Positions 1-12,900 of a stretch of 64,000 nucleotides of DNA are shown piece by piece. The stretch's first letter is position 1; each line of letters opens with the position of its first letter. The DNA comes from Aurelia coerulea (Eukaryota > Cnidaria > Scyphozoa > Semaeostomeae > Ulmaridae), in contig CM076943.1 of the NCBI GenBank assembly GCA_039566865.1, positions 9,968,001 to 10,032,000 of the forward strand, read 5' to 3'. Made by a program: the position numbers and the translations under genes. The notes under the pieces were generated by a model, which saw only the letters and a list, made by a program, of their open reading frames with translations, was not told the DNA's origin and ran no database searches.

Positions 1-539
1 AAAATTACTTCAAATAACAGTGAAGCGTGTGGCGACGTATAAATATAATAAACAAATGATTATCTCAATCTAAAATTACTTCTAACGCCATAGAAAGTAG
101 CAACTAAACGTATCGGGCCGTGCCTTTCGTCAGATCTAAAATTACGTTTGACTAAGTTTATTTCAGTGGCCTAACCATAGTAAATTAGATTCTTTCCAAA
201 CCTTGAAATGCAATGCAGTCGTTCTCAGTCATACCTGCTTGTCGTTAGTTGAGCTTTCCATCATTTGAGGTGGCCTAACTTTCCCCAATTCTTAAAATAA
301 GGATTTTACCCCTCCTTGCACAAACTTGCTCTTTCTATGCCCAGGAAGAGAGATTCATGGCATTTTAAGATAGGCAGAATCTAACTTACTACAGTTAGGC
401 TACTGAAATAAACTATGTTATACTTAATTAGCAATTGTGTCCAAAAACTCTAGTTTTTATTAGAAGATTAAATTTGACTTAAGCGATAGAGACTATCCAG
501 ATATGGCTTTAGACTGGTGAAATTGTGAAACTTTGCCAG

Positions 540-940
540 CTTCCTGGTGATGAAGTCGCCTTTAAAAGAATAGTTATTCTCTATTGGAGGAAAAAGCCAA
601 AACACCAAACAATTTGAATCGCGATTGATTATTAAACTTCTTTGTCGAGCAATAAAATCTCAAATTTGGTTTGCTGATTGAGCAACATCATTTTATGACT
701 CCCAAGGTATTAGGCAATATTCGAGTTCACCTCAAAAATCGACATCTCAGTTATTCTTAAAAATAGTCTGAATCGAACAATATTTTTGTATATTTTGTAG
801 AATTTTCGAACGATCACAATAGCGAAAGAAGCTCTAACGCCACTCAATCGAACCTTTCGTATTAAGACGTATAAAGATATCTATGATCCAGACTCTATCG
901 TTAGTAGCCAAAAGGTCTATCAAGATCATCAAAGAGAGAT
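540..940. repeat. Repeat shared with 39300-39900
   Basis: GAAAGAAGCTCTAACGCCAC and TCAATCGAACCTTTCGTAT match 39780-39820 closely, followed by AAAGATAT..GATCCAG in both. Nature unknown. Confidence 0.7.
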
Positions 941-954
941 ATACTGGCCATTAC

Positions 955-3900
955 CTTCTGTAGAACTTCGTCAATGAGATCTCCATCTAAACCAGCAAGG
1001 GCTTCTTCTGAATCCTGTTAAAAAAATTTCGTAGCAGAAATTATGAATAAATCTCATACCGCGTGAACCAGAAAAAAGTTCCTACTTTTGAACATTCATA
1101 GCATCAAGGGTACAGGATGGATTGGAATGAATCAATATTTGCTTGATAGCCAAAAATTGAAGTATTTTTGTGATTTTTCTCGCCTTGTTACAAGCACTGG
1201 AAAAATTGGTAAATTCAAGTTTGCAAAAACTTTGTGGTTGCAAAATGACTGAAAAAGGCCTAAAATACTTGATGAAATCAGGAAGGACTCCTCACTCAGA
1301 ACAACAGAGAAAATGCAATTTCTCATGGGTGAGAGATATCGTCTGCACATTTATTGCCATGAGATTGAAAATCGTTAGTATCTGTTTGAGAATCTATGTC
1401 TTATAACTCTTGAGAGAGGTAAAACGCCCATGCATATTGTTCTGTGCGAGGAGAGTCCTAACGATTTTATCTAGTGTTTTGGGACCTTTGCAAGTCATTT
1501 TGCAATCATGAAATTTTTGTAAAGTTGAATTTACTTATAATTGCAGTGCTCGTAAAACTACGAGAAATTCACAAAAAAACTTTGATCTTTTGACTTTTAA
1601 CTAGAATTTGAATCATTCAAATCTATGAAGGACTTGTGGTGCTACTAATTTTCGAAAGTGGAAACTTCTTTCTGGCTCACTCGGTAGTATCTAGCGCATT
1701 CATCCCTGACAAATAACCTTTTAATCATGATTCAAAAGAGGCAGCAAATGAAACTGTCGCACCAATGCAATGTAGACCTGCAACTGCTGCAAGTATAATA
1801 TGCGGTTATTAAACGATTACGAGGTCCATGCTGGAAAATATTTGGACCGCAGTTTGACGTACGGACCGAACGCAGTGAGGTCCGTACAATGAACTAAGGT
1901 CCAAATATTTTCCAGCATGGATCGAGTAATCGTTTAATAAAGGCTTTATTATATGGCAGAACCTTGTGAGAACGTTGTTTATAGTATCTTACTTTTCTGT
2001 TGTGTATTTGATCCTGTGCATCACTGTAGTTGCTCGTTGCAACGTTAACTACATTGGCAATTTCTTCGTGTATAATTGCAAGTTCGTCTTCAAAGTTTAC
2101 AGAAAAGAAATCTTCGATGAATAAGCTAAACTTTGGCTGACACTTCTTACGGCCTAAGCCTACACAAGAAGCTCCTCCCTTGTTGTTGATTTTTAAGCTC
2201 GGCTTCGAACGAAAAATGCGGCTTTTACGGACCGATCAAGAACCAATCGAATTGCTGCGTTGCCGGTCCGAGGAGCCGTATTTTCGAACGCCATATAATA
2301 ATGCCTGTTATCGTTCAAAATAAACACTCTTTTGGGGGAGGGTGCCACGCATTACACAACAGAGAATAGAAACATTTTGGAAAATTGAAGTCTCCTTAAA
2401 TGCCAAGTCAATGTGACTCAAGACAATTACGGGAAGCTTTATTCGTAATTTAGGCCGCTTTTGATAAGTTTTGAAGGGATCTTCTCCAAGAAATCTCCGG
2501 AGAATCGAACAAGGAAACTTTCTTGGGCACATATGATACACATAAAAAATATGGGGGTACCTGCGGGATGCCAGGATTTTCTAGCCAGTCTCTCATCAGC
2601 TTGTGCTTCGTATCACTGAAAAAAACGATAGAGAATGGAAAATAAGCTTACGCATAAAAACCCAGACGTAATATTTTCTCAACGGACCAAACTTCTGTAC
2701 TGCAAATCATTTGCATAAATAGTCAACAAATCAACAAATCAACAATATTAAAAAAGAAAGGATGTTAAAAATATCGCTTTAATAGTATTATAATTAGATT
2801 AAAACTATACTGCTGTAAGGTTGTTTCGTTATTCCTATTCTCATCCATCACGCAGAATGAGGGACAACACAGCAAAGGAAGTAGCTGTATATGCAACTAA
2901 CAAGAACCACATGATTATCCTCCTAGAGAACTGCGAAAAGTATACGAAGAGAACAAAATAATGAATTTTGTTCGGGATGCTGCGAGCTCCCCCGTTTGTA
3001 AATCACAATGGAAAACTGATTGGTTCGCTGATCAATGGAATGGGCGAAGATCTTTGGGGCATGCGCATCATCACAAAGGAACAATATGTGGTCTAAAAAG
3101 GGCATACACAGCCTAATTAAAGTTAGTTGACGGAGATAAATAGCTAACTCAAGAGCTGTATATGCAAGTCTAAGATTAGCCTATCGTACTTGATTATTTC
3201 GACACGTGCGTGGAAACTGTCTTGCTAAAGGAACAATAGCGTGCGTAGGTGTTTTCTTTGTCCTGTATTCATAGATTTCTTCCAATTAGCTCCGTCAACT
3301 AACGTTAAAAGGTCTGTTTCAATCAGCATTCTTTGCACGTGTCATCTCTCCGGTGTAGAGATGATACGCACCATGGATGCTAGTTGAAACAGAACCTTCA
3401 ATTGACTGTTTCTATTCTACCAATATGCTACGATCGTAGAGAAAAAAGAAACACTCACTTGGATAGAGAAAACTCTTCTGCAAACATGTTGAAGAACATC
3501 TATGAGTTTGATAAAACTGAATCAGTTGAACGATCGGTTCAGAAACAATTAAGAAGATACTACGCTAAATTTCAACCAAAACGTGTTTTTCTTTTATGAG
3601 TTAAGAGCTGCAAACACATTTTTCTGGCTCTCTGGCAGCAATGGACGAATAGAGAAAAGGTGGCGTCAATGGGAATTTGACCAGGATGCATTATGTTTTA
3701 TAATGGAATCACTGGCGATTCTATAATCTCGTCCCCAGGATGAGTTCACTGCTCTGGCTCTATTCTGAACTACAAGTGGCTATTCTGCAATTTGATTGGT
3801 CATATAAAACAATAGAAATTATAAACTATTTCTCTTCAACCTACTAATTATTCAAATAAGGGCACCACAATTTGTCACCAAGCAGCAATCATAACCATGC

Positions 3901-6900
3901 TGCCCTTAATCTGCCCTTAATTTAGGCGAATTTGTGCAATGTGTACCAGGGTGTTTATTTGGCTTCGTGGTTGGCGTATATGGCGTAAGAACACCCTGGG
4001 AACAAGGTTGGTGATTCCATTGAAATTTGATCATCAAACGCAATACATCTCGTTCAAATGTCATCGCACGATCTTTTCCGTAATAGTCTATTGACAAAGG
4101 TACTGCTCACATATTTCCCACTCAAAAGCTATGGAACTTGACTAAACAACATAAATAGCATCAAAATGCATCGAACAGTTAAAGCCACTTCAAATTCAAT
4201 TCGTTTAACTGAAAAACTTATATTAAATCATTCCATAACACCCCCAAAATCAAGCATGTCCTGCCGGCATTGAAAAACCCTGGATGTTTTTGAAATAGAT
4301 TCCTCTGCAAAAAGCAGAGAAACAATATAAAACTGTTAAATTGCTCCACACTAAACCGAAAGATGCTCTGAATGAACTTTTAATTCTGACTGAATTTCAG
4401 CCGAAGATCCTCGCAATAAATTGTTGCAAAACATTTGATTCATTAAACTCAGATTCAAACAAAAAAGGATTTAGAGAGCTAAGAAAAGTATCACCTCTGA
4501 CGTCACAAGGCATTCTTTGTATCTCTGTATATATGTAAAGAGAAACTTGTCAAAAGTGTCACTTCCAACCATCTGAGCCAATTTACACAAGAGAAAGTAT
4601 CCCTGTGAGAAAGATACAAAACCAAGTTTCAAAACATTAAGAGTACGGGATCATTCATGAATAAAGAATTTGTTCCACCTCTGCAAACTGAGTTGTTTTG
4701 ATAATGTTTCAAATTTCTAAACTAACAAGCTGATTATTGATAGTTTGAACTACTCGGAGAATAGACCAAATCGGCTAATGTTTATTTTACCGATTTCAAG
4801 TCCATACTATTGGGAAGTTTTGATTCTACTTTTTGCATTCATGGCACAAATGTTCACGGCACAAAATATATTAAATAGCTCAAAGGATGTTTTATCAAGA
4901 GATTGATCATTTGCTTTGAATTGGGTGTGAAACAACCTTATCCGATCAGGTCTATTGTACGAGAATTGCATTGCCCATCGTTTAGCATCTGAAATTAGAC
5001 AAACAGAATCAGAGAGGAAGATGCTTAAATTTGTCTTTCATCTTTCGATATATACTCATACCGTCTTTTAAAATCACTTTTCCGCTTGTTTAACGACAGT
5101 GGTAGAAAAAATATCCGTCTTCCTGCGAAGCAACGTCAAACTAAAGTTCTTCCTTTCATTGTTTTATCAGTTTTCTCCGTGCCAGATTTCAGTTGAATTA
5201 TTGCACAAAACGCGTTTCAGTTTCGTAGGCATATTTAGAGTCACTTAGAATAGTCTGCAACTTATATCAATAGCTTCCTTGGACCACACAACTGTGAATG
5301 GACAGAGCATAATCCAAGCAATATTTTCTTTCTGCTTCGTGGCTTCACGAATCTTTTCCAGCCATGTAGAACGAGTTGGCTAGCTATCCCGGTTTCGGAC
5401 TTGTCTTGCAGTTTCCTCTGTTTACGCTTGCGAGTTGACTAATCAGGTGGTAAAATTTCTTTTTCATTTTGTTTGCAAACATTAATCACTTTGTGTGTGA
5501 TGACGAGTCAATCAAAAGCATGGGTGCTATTGTTACAAAATCTGCCCTGTCTTCTTCCATAAGTCACGTAGTTTTCCGTTTGTATAAATTTACGAGGTAC
5601 AGTAAAAACCCGCGTATAAGAACCTACAATTTTGCAAGTCAGCCTAACTAGGTTCTTATGTTTTGGGCATTTAGTGGGAAATGAGGCTGTTCAGGTTCTT
5701 AAATTGATTCTTATTTCATTCATGGCCTTCAGGAATTTCTTTTCTTCATATTCAAACTTCAGGCCTATTATTTACTGCCAGTTCACATCAGTTGAATTTA
5801 TGAGATATTCCCCAACAGAAATTTGTGGAAGAATCCGAAATGTTTATATAATCCAGATAAAATATTTCAAAAGCTTCTCATCAGGTAATATAAGCATTGT
5901 TTTATTCTTCCACAAACTTCTGTTGTGAATAAGACCCCATGCTCTCTAAGAATAAGAACCTATTTCAAATTCCAGGCTGAATGGGTTCCTATATAATTGA
6001 GGTTTAATTGCAAAATGTCAGTCTGTAGGTTCTTAATCCACTAGGTGCTTATACGCGGGTTTTTACTGTATTACAGCAAAAACGCAACCCAACTATAATT
6101 GAAAATCTTAAGATGATAAAATTTGAGGTGTGATCTACACAATCTGAACAGACAAAGCATAGGTTCCAAATCTTTAAAAAGGCTGGTGTAAAATTCAGTT
6201 ACTTATCTTTTTGAACTGAATGACTTCATTTTTCAGAATTAGAGTGTTTTTCTACCTTTTTAAGAATTCAATAAAAATTTTCAAAAAAACTTAAAACTAT
6301 CGTATTTCCTAAACTGTCTGAAGCAACATGAAATAATTTCGAAGAAAACCATAGTTTATGGATGTCTACAATATGGTATCAAGCAAAAGTCTGTCACTTT
6401 TCTGGTTCATGGTTTAGAAATTTGACGACGTCACACCCTCAAATGAGTTAAAATGTAACATACGCTGAAATTTCGGAAAATATTGAAAACTTTTGGAAAG
6501 TCCAACGGTAGAATTAAAGATAAGTAACTAAAGTTCGCTTCAAGCCACTCAGTCAGAAGAAATAGATCACAGAATTTTACACCCAGCTTTTTACGCCGAG
6601 TTAAAGATTTGACAGCTATGTTAACAGACAATCTCTCTTATTTCTAATGGTATGCAGTTTGGATACATTAATGGAATCATTTATCATTCAATGATACAAT
6701 AAGCTCCAACAAAGAAAGATTTTTGTACATGTAAATGTCCTATCACTGTCCAGTATCTGAAATAGGCCATACTTACGAAAATGTTAATTAAATGATGAAT
6801 AATTCAATTAATGCACCTGTCATTGGAAAGAAGATAGATTGTGCTTTCACGGTGTGCGTCAGATTGATTCAAATGTTATTATTTCCTCAAAAATCTAAAT

Positions 6901-9900
6901 AAAGTTGGAGTGTATTTTTTCTAGAGCACTCTTTGGAGGAAATAAACGAATTCGTACGCTATACCTTTAGATAATGCACTTGAGTCCATTTCCTGGAGGG
7001 CATCAAAAATCCTTTCAGGACTGTATGTGGAATAGGCTCATCATTATCTTCATTTGCAATACTTCGACGAATTGCTTCAGCAGCTTTGAAAAAAAATATG
7101 ATATGTAGTAATTTCATGTTTGAAATTTAAATTTGTTGCATTCACAATGACTTGTAACAATACATGCATACTTCTCTGTGCATTGTGAGTTCAGTGCTTT
7201 GAAATCGCTTTGTGTGCAAAATTATTGATTTTGAACAAAGGAATAGTAATATGTATGTTAAATCTTGGGCAATTCTAATGACACAAGTTCTTAAGAATTG
7301 AAATGCTTTGTAAATGCAGAACATACAAGCTTGGGTAAATTATAATGTGATTGACGTAACTGTGCAATAAACTGAAAATTCCTGGTCGATGATCACCTGC
7401 ACTGTACACAATATTGCAATTTATATCACAAATTATATGTATAAACAAATGATTCGTGGTACAAAATTCAAAAATAGCATTAAATAACGGACGCATCATA
7501 TTAAACCCATAAACGCACCAAAAACACCTGCTTCTACTGATTTCGGTGTTTTTGTTGCGTTTATGGGTTTAATATGATGAGTCCGTTATTTAAGGCTATT
7601 TCTAAATTATATGTAGTAATTGATTGCCCATGAAACGATTTTAAATCCTTTCAACTTGTAAGATGATAAGCCTAATAACATGTAAATTAATAAACTTGTT
7701 AGCTTCCCGAAACATAAATATAATAGAACACTGTTCGGATTGACACTAAACATGCCTAAGAAAGCAGAAATGTGCGCTTTGCAATAGTTTAGTGATATTT
7801 TGGCACATGAGAAAATTGATAAAACAATGGAAGGAAGAAGTTTGGTTTCACTTTCTTCGCAGAAAGGCAAATATTTTTCCATCACTGTCAATAACTAGGG
7901 AAACTTACCTGATACATAGCTTGTTGACGATCGACTTGGCCTGAAAAGGATAAGCTCAATTATAAAGGATGAATAAACAAATGTCGAGCAGAACCAGTTT
8001 AACAGAATCTACGGGTGACATAAAAGTTCTGATGATGGTTCCGTGAAAACTTTTTTGAAGTCTTTTAAAAGAAATTCCCTACACTACTGCTATTGTAGAT
8101 AATCAAAGATTCCAAAATATAGGTGCCTACCTTAAAGTTTTCAAGTTCTCTTCAGCCTCGTTTAGCTCACACTTTAAAGAGCGAAATTTGATCACTTGAC
8201 GAAGGCGGATACGACGCAGTTCTTCCTCCTTTGAAAGCTAGAAGAGAATTGATATGTAATGCTTTGAATGCTTTGGCAATAGAAATCTTAAATGCAATGT
8301 CACATGTTTGAAATTCCTCCCGGTGAGTCAATAAAAAGAATCCCAATTTGAAAGGTCATGGCTCCCTCGATATTAAGACGATGATATGGGCAAATATATA
8401 GTTTACTGGTAGACATGTTAAATTTCATTTTAAAATTTACCTGACTAAAATCGGCGGCTCCGTTCTGAAATTATGAGGGATTTTCTCGAGAAAGCCTCTT
8501 CAACAAACCTTCAAAACGTGCCCAAAATCACGAACAAATTTCCCTAACATTTCTGCCTTACACGGGCCTTACAGCAATGATTTCTGCATGATTTAGCACG
8601 TGCTATCCTCTTGGGAGAATGAACAAGTCTTCCCCCTGGTATCAATAACCTATTCAGGGGGATTCCATTCTCCCAAGAGGACAAAATACATGATTACATG
8701 TGAGTGTCATTATTCTTAGGAAGGAAAACCAAGGTATAATATCCTCCGCCATAGGAATAAGAGAAGAACACAGAGAGGAACACACTCTGTTCAGAAACCG
8801 AACATAACAACTACTTTCTACTTCTTGCATACGATAACTAACTATTTTAGGAGTCTGGGCTCTAGTCTATATACGCATCATTATACAAGGAATATTTGCT
8901 CATTGTTTCACTCGTTTTCGCAGGTTTCTTGAAGGGGCTTTCTGCAGAAAATATCCCATAACCACGGGAAGGAATGGCCGATTAAAGCCGGGTAAATTAC
9001 TGAACCTAATTGAACAAATTGGCCATATACCAAGACAGTTTTGAACATTAATGCTTTGATATTCACGGATCAGTGGCCTTCCAAACGGGGGATTCTTTTT
9101 TTGGCCCACCCGGTACAGTATTTACAAATTTTTTCTGTCGGGGAACTTATTGGATGCAGTATTATGAAGTCATTGGAATTTTGATTTTCCTTGTCAAGGC
9201 AACGCTAATGGAGATATTAATTCAGGCCTTCTGAGAAAAGATTTGAAAAAGGGTTAGCCGCGAAATAGAGTCTACAGAAAAGAACCATTATTGAATGAGT
9301 TGATATTTCTGTACCTTTTCTGATCTTGCTTGAATCCTCTCTTCGAGATACGTTGCAAAGCCTTCACTTAGCCATTCCTCAGTCCAATCTTTCACACCAA
9401 CCAAAAGTCCGAACCAAGCATGTGAAATCTCATGGGCAATTCGAACTGCCATACTTTGATCTCCACACAATAATGATTGAGAAAGGAAGGCTAGATTAGG
9501 GCTAAAAGGAAAGAAAAGATTTATTCACATCTACCTGGTGTCCAAAAAAGCATTCCCGTTTAAAAAATTACCAAAATTCAATCATAAAACCTATCACAAA
9601 ATGTTCTTTCGTCTCTTTTTTATCAATGATCCAAATATCTTTCAAGATAACAAAATATTTGTTTTCATTAACTAAAGGGTATCAAGTGACACGTTGAAAA
9701 ACCTTATAAGCAACATCGTAAATCTTGCCTAAGAGCCATGATATTGAGATTTTGTAATATCCTTCATGTCTATAATGATGTTTGCGCTTCTTTTCGATAT
9801 TTATGACAAAACTAGAAGCTTAAAAGGTTTGTGCAAGGTTAAAAGCTTGCATTTGCAAAGAGCAAACTAATATAAAAATAGCCTATTCAATCCCACACGT

Positions 9901-12900
9901 GCTGTGAACGATTGATAGCCAAAGAAACAATGCTGTGTCTGAGTGCTTCCTTTGTTCTATTTACAGAGAAGCCTATATACCATTGCACATTGCCTTTTAT
10001 AAAAAAAGATAAATTAATCAAGTAATCGTCAGAGCCAGTGGCGGACATTTTGCCAAATATTGGGGGGAGGGGGGGGCGAAACTATTGTTTCAATTGAAAA
10101 GCACTGTTTGTTTCTATTGTTTTCCAACAAAAATTTTTGTTCTAGACTTTTGCAGCATGCTTCGAAACCAAGCAGCCCTAGAAAACGCTAAATGCAACAA
10201 TGTTAAAACCCATCACAAGATCAGCTATATCTGGGAAAATAATTTGGTCTTTGTTCTACTTGCCAAAAAAAAGAAATTTGAAGATCAGCCTGATAATAAA
10301 ATGTTGGTGATTCCTCAAACAGGAGATTTTTTGGGGACGCCCGGTAACTAGGAAATAAAAAGTCAAAATATCATGAATAAAAACCGTAAACGAACCTATT
10401 GTCTGATTTTATGGGATTTATGAATGTTTTCATTTACGTATTGAACCAAAACAGCTTGATTTGAGAAAGTTAGGTTATTTATTATGTGCGGGTTCTTACT
10501 ATACCGCACAATGATCAAACAAATAAATGAGAGTTGTTTCATACCTTTCTAGCCCCATGCAAGCAAAGCATCTTGGCATCAATACAAGATCTAATCTACT
10601 GAATGGATATTCTCCCAATAACTCCATCGCAGCTTTCAAATAATCACGAGCTGGTTTTAAAAACTCCTTCGTGAATGGATCGATCAGTGAATTTGCAGCA
10701 TACATAGTCACTGGTATTTGCTTGCCAGAAATAGGATCCTCGACAAGAAGTGACTTTTCTGACTTCTGGAAGTGACCAATAGCCAAGGCCAGCGTTGAGC
10801 ATGGCAATGCAGTTGACATTTCATAACAAAATAACCCTGAAAAAATAATTTAATTGGGGAGTGTAAGACAATGGAAGCAACTGAAATAGCGTTGGATAAA
10901 AGAAACGTTCCAAGTTTTTGTGAATCATATCACAGTGAACCATAAGGAAAGACTCGAAAGAAGGAAAACAAAAATGTTGAGCAAACGAGCTTTGTATCTT
11001 CTTTATGGCCAAATGCCCAAAAATTAACAACTTTTGCAACATACCTCCAGTCCTTTGCTGACTAAAGCATGCTTAGCATCAATCAAATGTTGAAAGCACC
11101 ATGTTTGTTCTTCTTTTGTGTTCATTTGCTCTCGTATTATCGAAGTTATCAAGTCACACTGCCAGTGATCCAAAAACCCGCCATCACTCCTTATGCCTAA
11201 TTTCAAAACCTCCTGGAGGCGCATTCTAAAATTAGGCCTAGTGACTGATGGCGGGTTGCTGGATCACTTGCAATGTGACTTGATAGCTTCGATAATACGA
11301 GAGCAGATGAACACAGAAGAAGAACAAACATGGTGCTTTCAACATTAAATCGATGCTAAGCATGCTTTAGTTAACAATGACTGGAGTTATATTGCGAAGG
11401 TTGTTGATTTTTGGGCATTAAGCCATAACACACAAAAACTAACAAGGAAGGCCAACATGTGATCTTCACGTTGCCCGCGTTCCCACTTGAACTTTTTCTG
11501 GTCTTATTGCTCGTTTTGGTTTTTGTTACTCGTCTTCTTCACTAATTCTGATCTTATGGCTGACTGATTTCTATTGTTCCAAGTCCTCTTCCTGTTTGTT
11601 GTAACAAGGGCAGATTTTGTAACACAATAGCATAAGATGAAACCCAAGCAGCTAGCGCACTCGTTGTACATTCTAGAAATTGTTTTCACGAGCAAAAATG
11701 AGCATATATCGAAAGAAGAAGGATATATCAACACATTTACCTCGGGCTTTTTATTTCTTTGGACCAGAAGCGGAGCAGTAAGTGTCTTAATTACACCCAA
11801 AAAAAGAAGAGAATTGAATCGCCTCCCAATCGGCTTTTGAATCAAATAAATTAGATGTGTAGATATATCCTTCTTTTTTTTATATATGCTCATGTTTGCT
11901 CTTCAAAAGAATTTTTGGAATGCACAACGAGCAAGCTAGCCACCAGGGTTTCAGAGAAACTTTTGCGGCTTTGTTTGTTTTGAATTAATGGTTGAGAGAA
12001 CTTCCTTTGCCTGCGATCGCTAATCGCTTTGAATTGCTGTGTCAATCAAAATCAATTCGTGCTATTGTCTTACCAAATCTGTCCTTGTTGTTTGTTGTTT
12101 CTTTCTTGTTGCGTCTCCATTGGGTACTCACTACTCACTCATGTTGCTCGTTTGCTTTTAATGCAGAAGGTACAACCAAAACGAGCAGTAAAGAGCAGAA
12201 ATAGTTCAAATAGTAACCAGGCAAAAACTTCAAATGAAAATTCTAAGTCCAATAGCAATAATCTATTAATTCCAATGAGTGTTATCTGAGCATGGGCAAT
12301 AAGAAACATATGATGTACTCACCGAATGTGTGTTTTTTGTGTCAATTCTTCTATGTGCAATGTGTTCTGTCGTCGCCATTTAACTGACTGCGCATCACCA
12401 TATCAGCGAAGCACCATGCGCAGTCAGTTAAGGTGGTGACGACCGAACACATTGCACATAGAAGAATTGACACAAAATGTTTCTTATTGCGTATGATCTG
12501 AGTATCCTTTCGCTTTGACTAACTAATGTAGCTTTCCTCGCCTAATTATTTTAAAGCAGTCGCTAAATTATACATTTTCAAACGCATTATTTAACAATGG
12601 GATGGTCCAGCCTGTAAATGTAGTGCCAGCCAAAATCAATCATATTAACAATGAATGTCTTCAAATGACTTTCATCGCCTAATTTTAAATTCATTTGAAT
12701 CTTTTTTTAAATTGATGTTTATTCGTTTGCTTTGCACAACTGAATGTTGTGAGCTAGAGTTAAAGCGATTTTGAACCCTTGGAGAAACACAACGGGGATG
12801 TGCCTGCCAGCAGAAAATTTCATGACCCTGTCCTGGAATAAATGTTTGAAAACATAATACCTGTCCTGGATAATACCAGTCTCTTTGCAAGTTTTCTTAA

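Noticed and set aside
2308..2541. Minus-strand frame as an AOPEP exon between 1014 and 2561
   Set aside because: The flanking exons already join in phase and align with the vertebrate protein without it.
11504..11893. 129-codon minus-strand frame
   Set aside because: Lies within foldback family H; other copies do not keep the frame.
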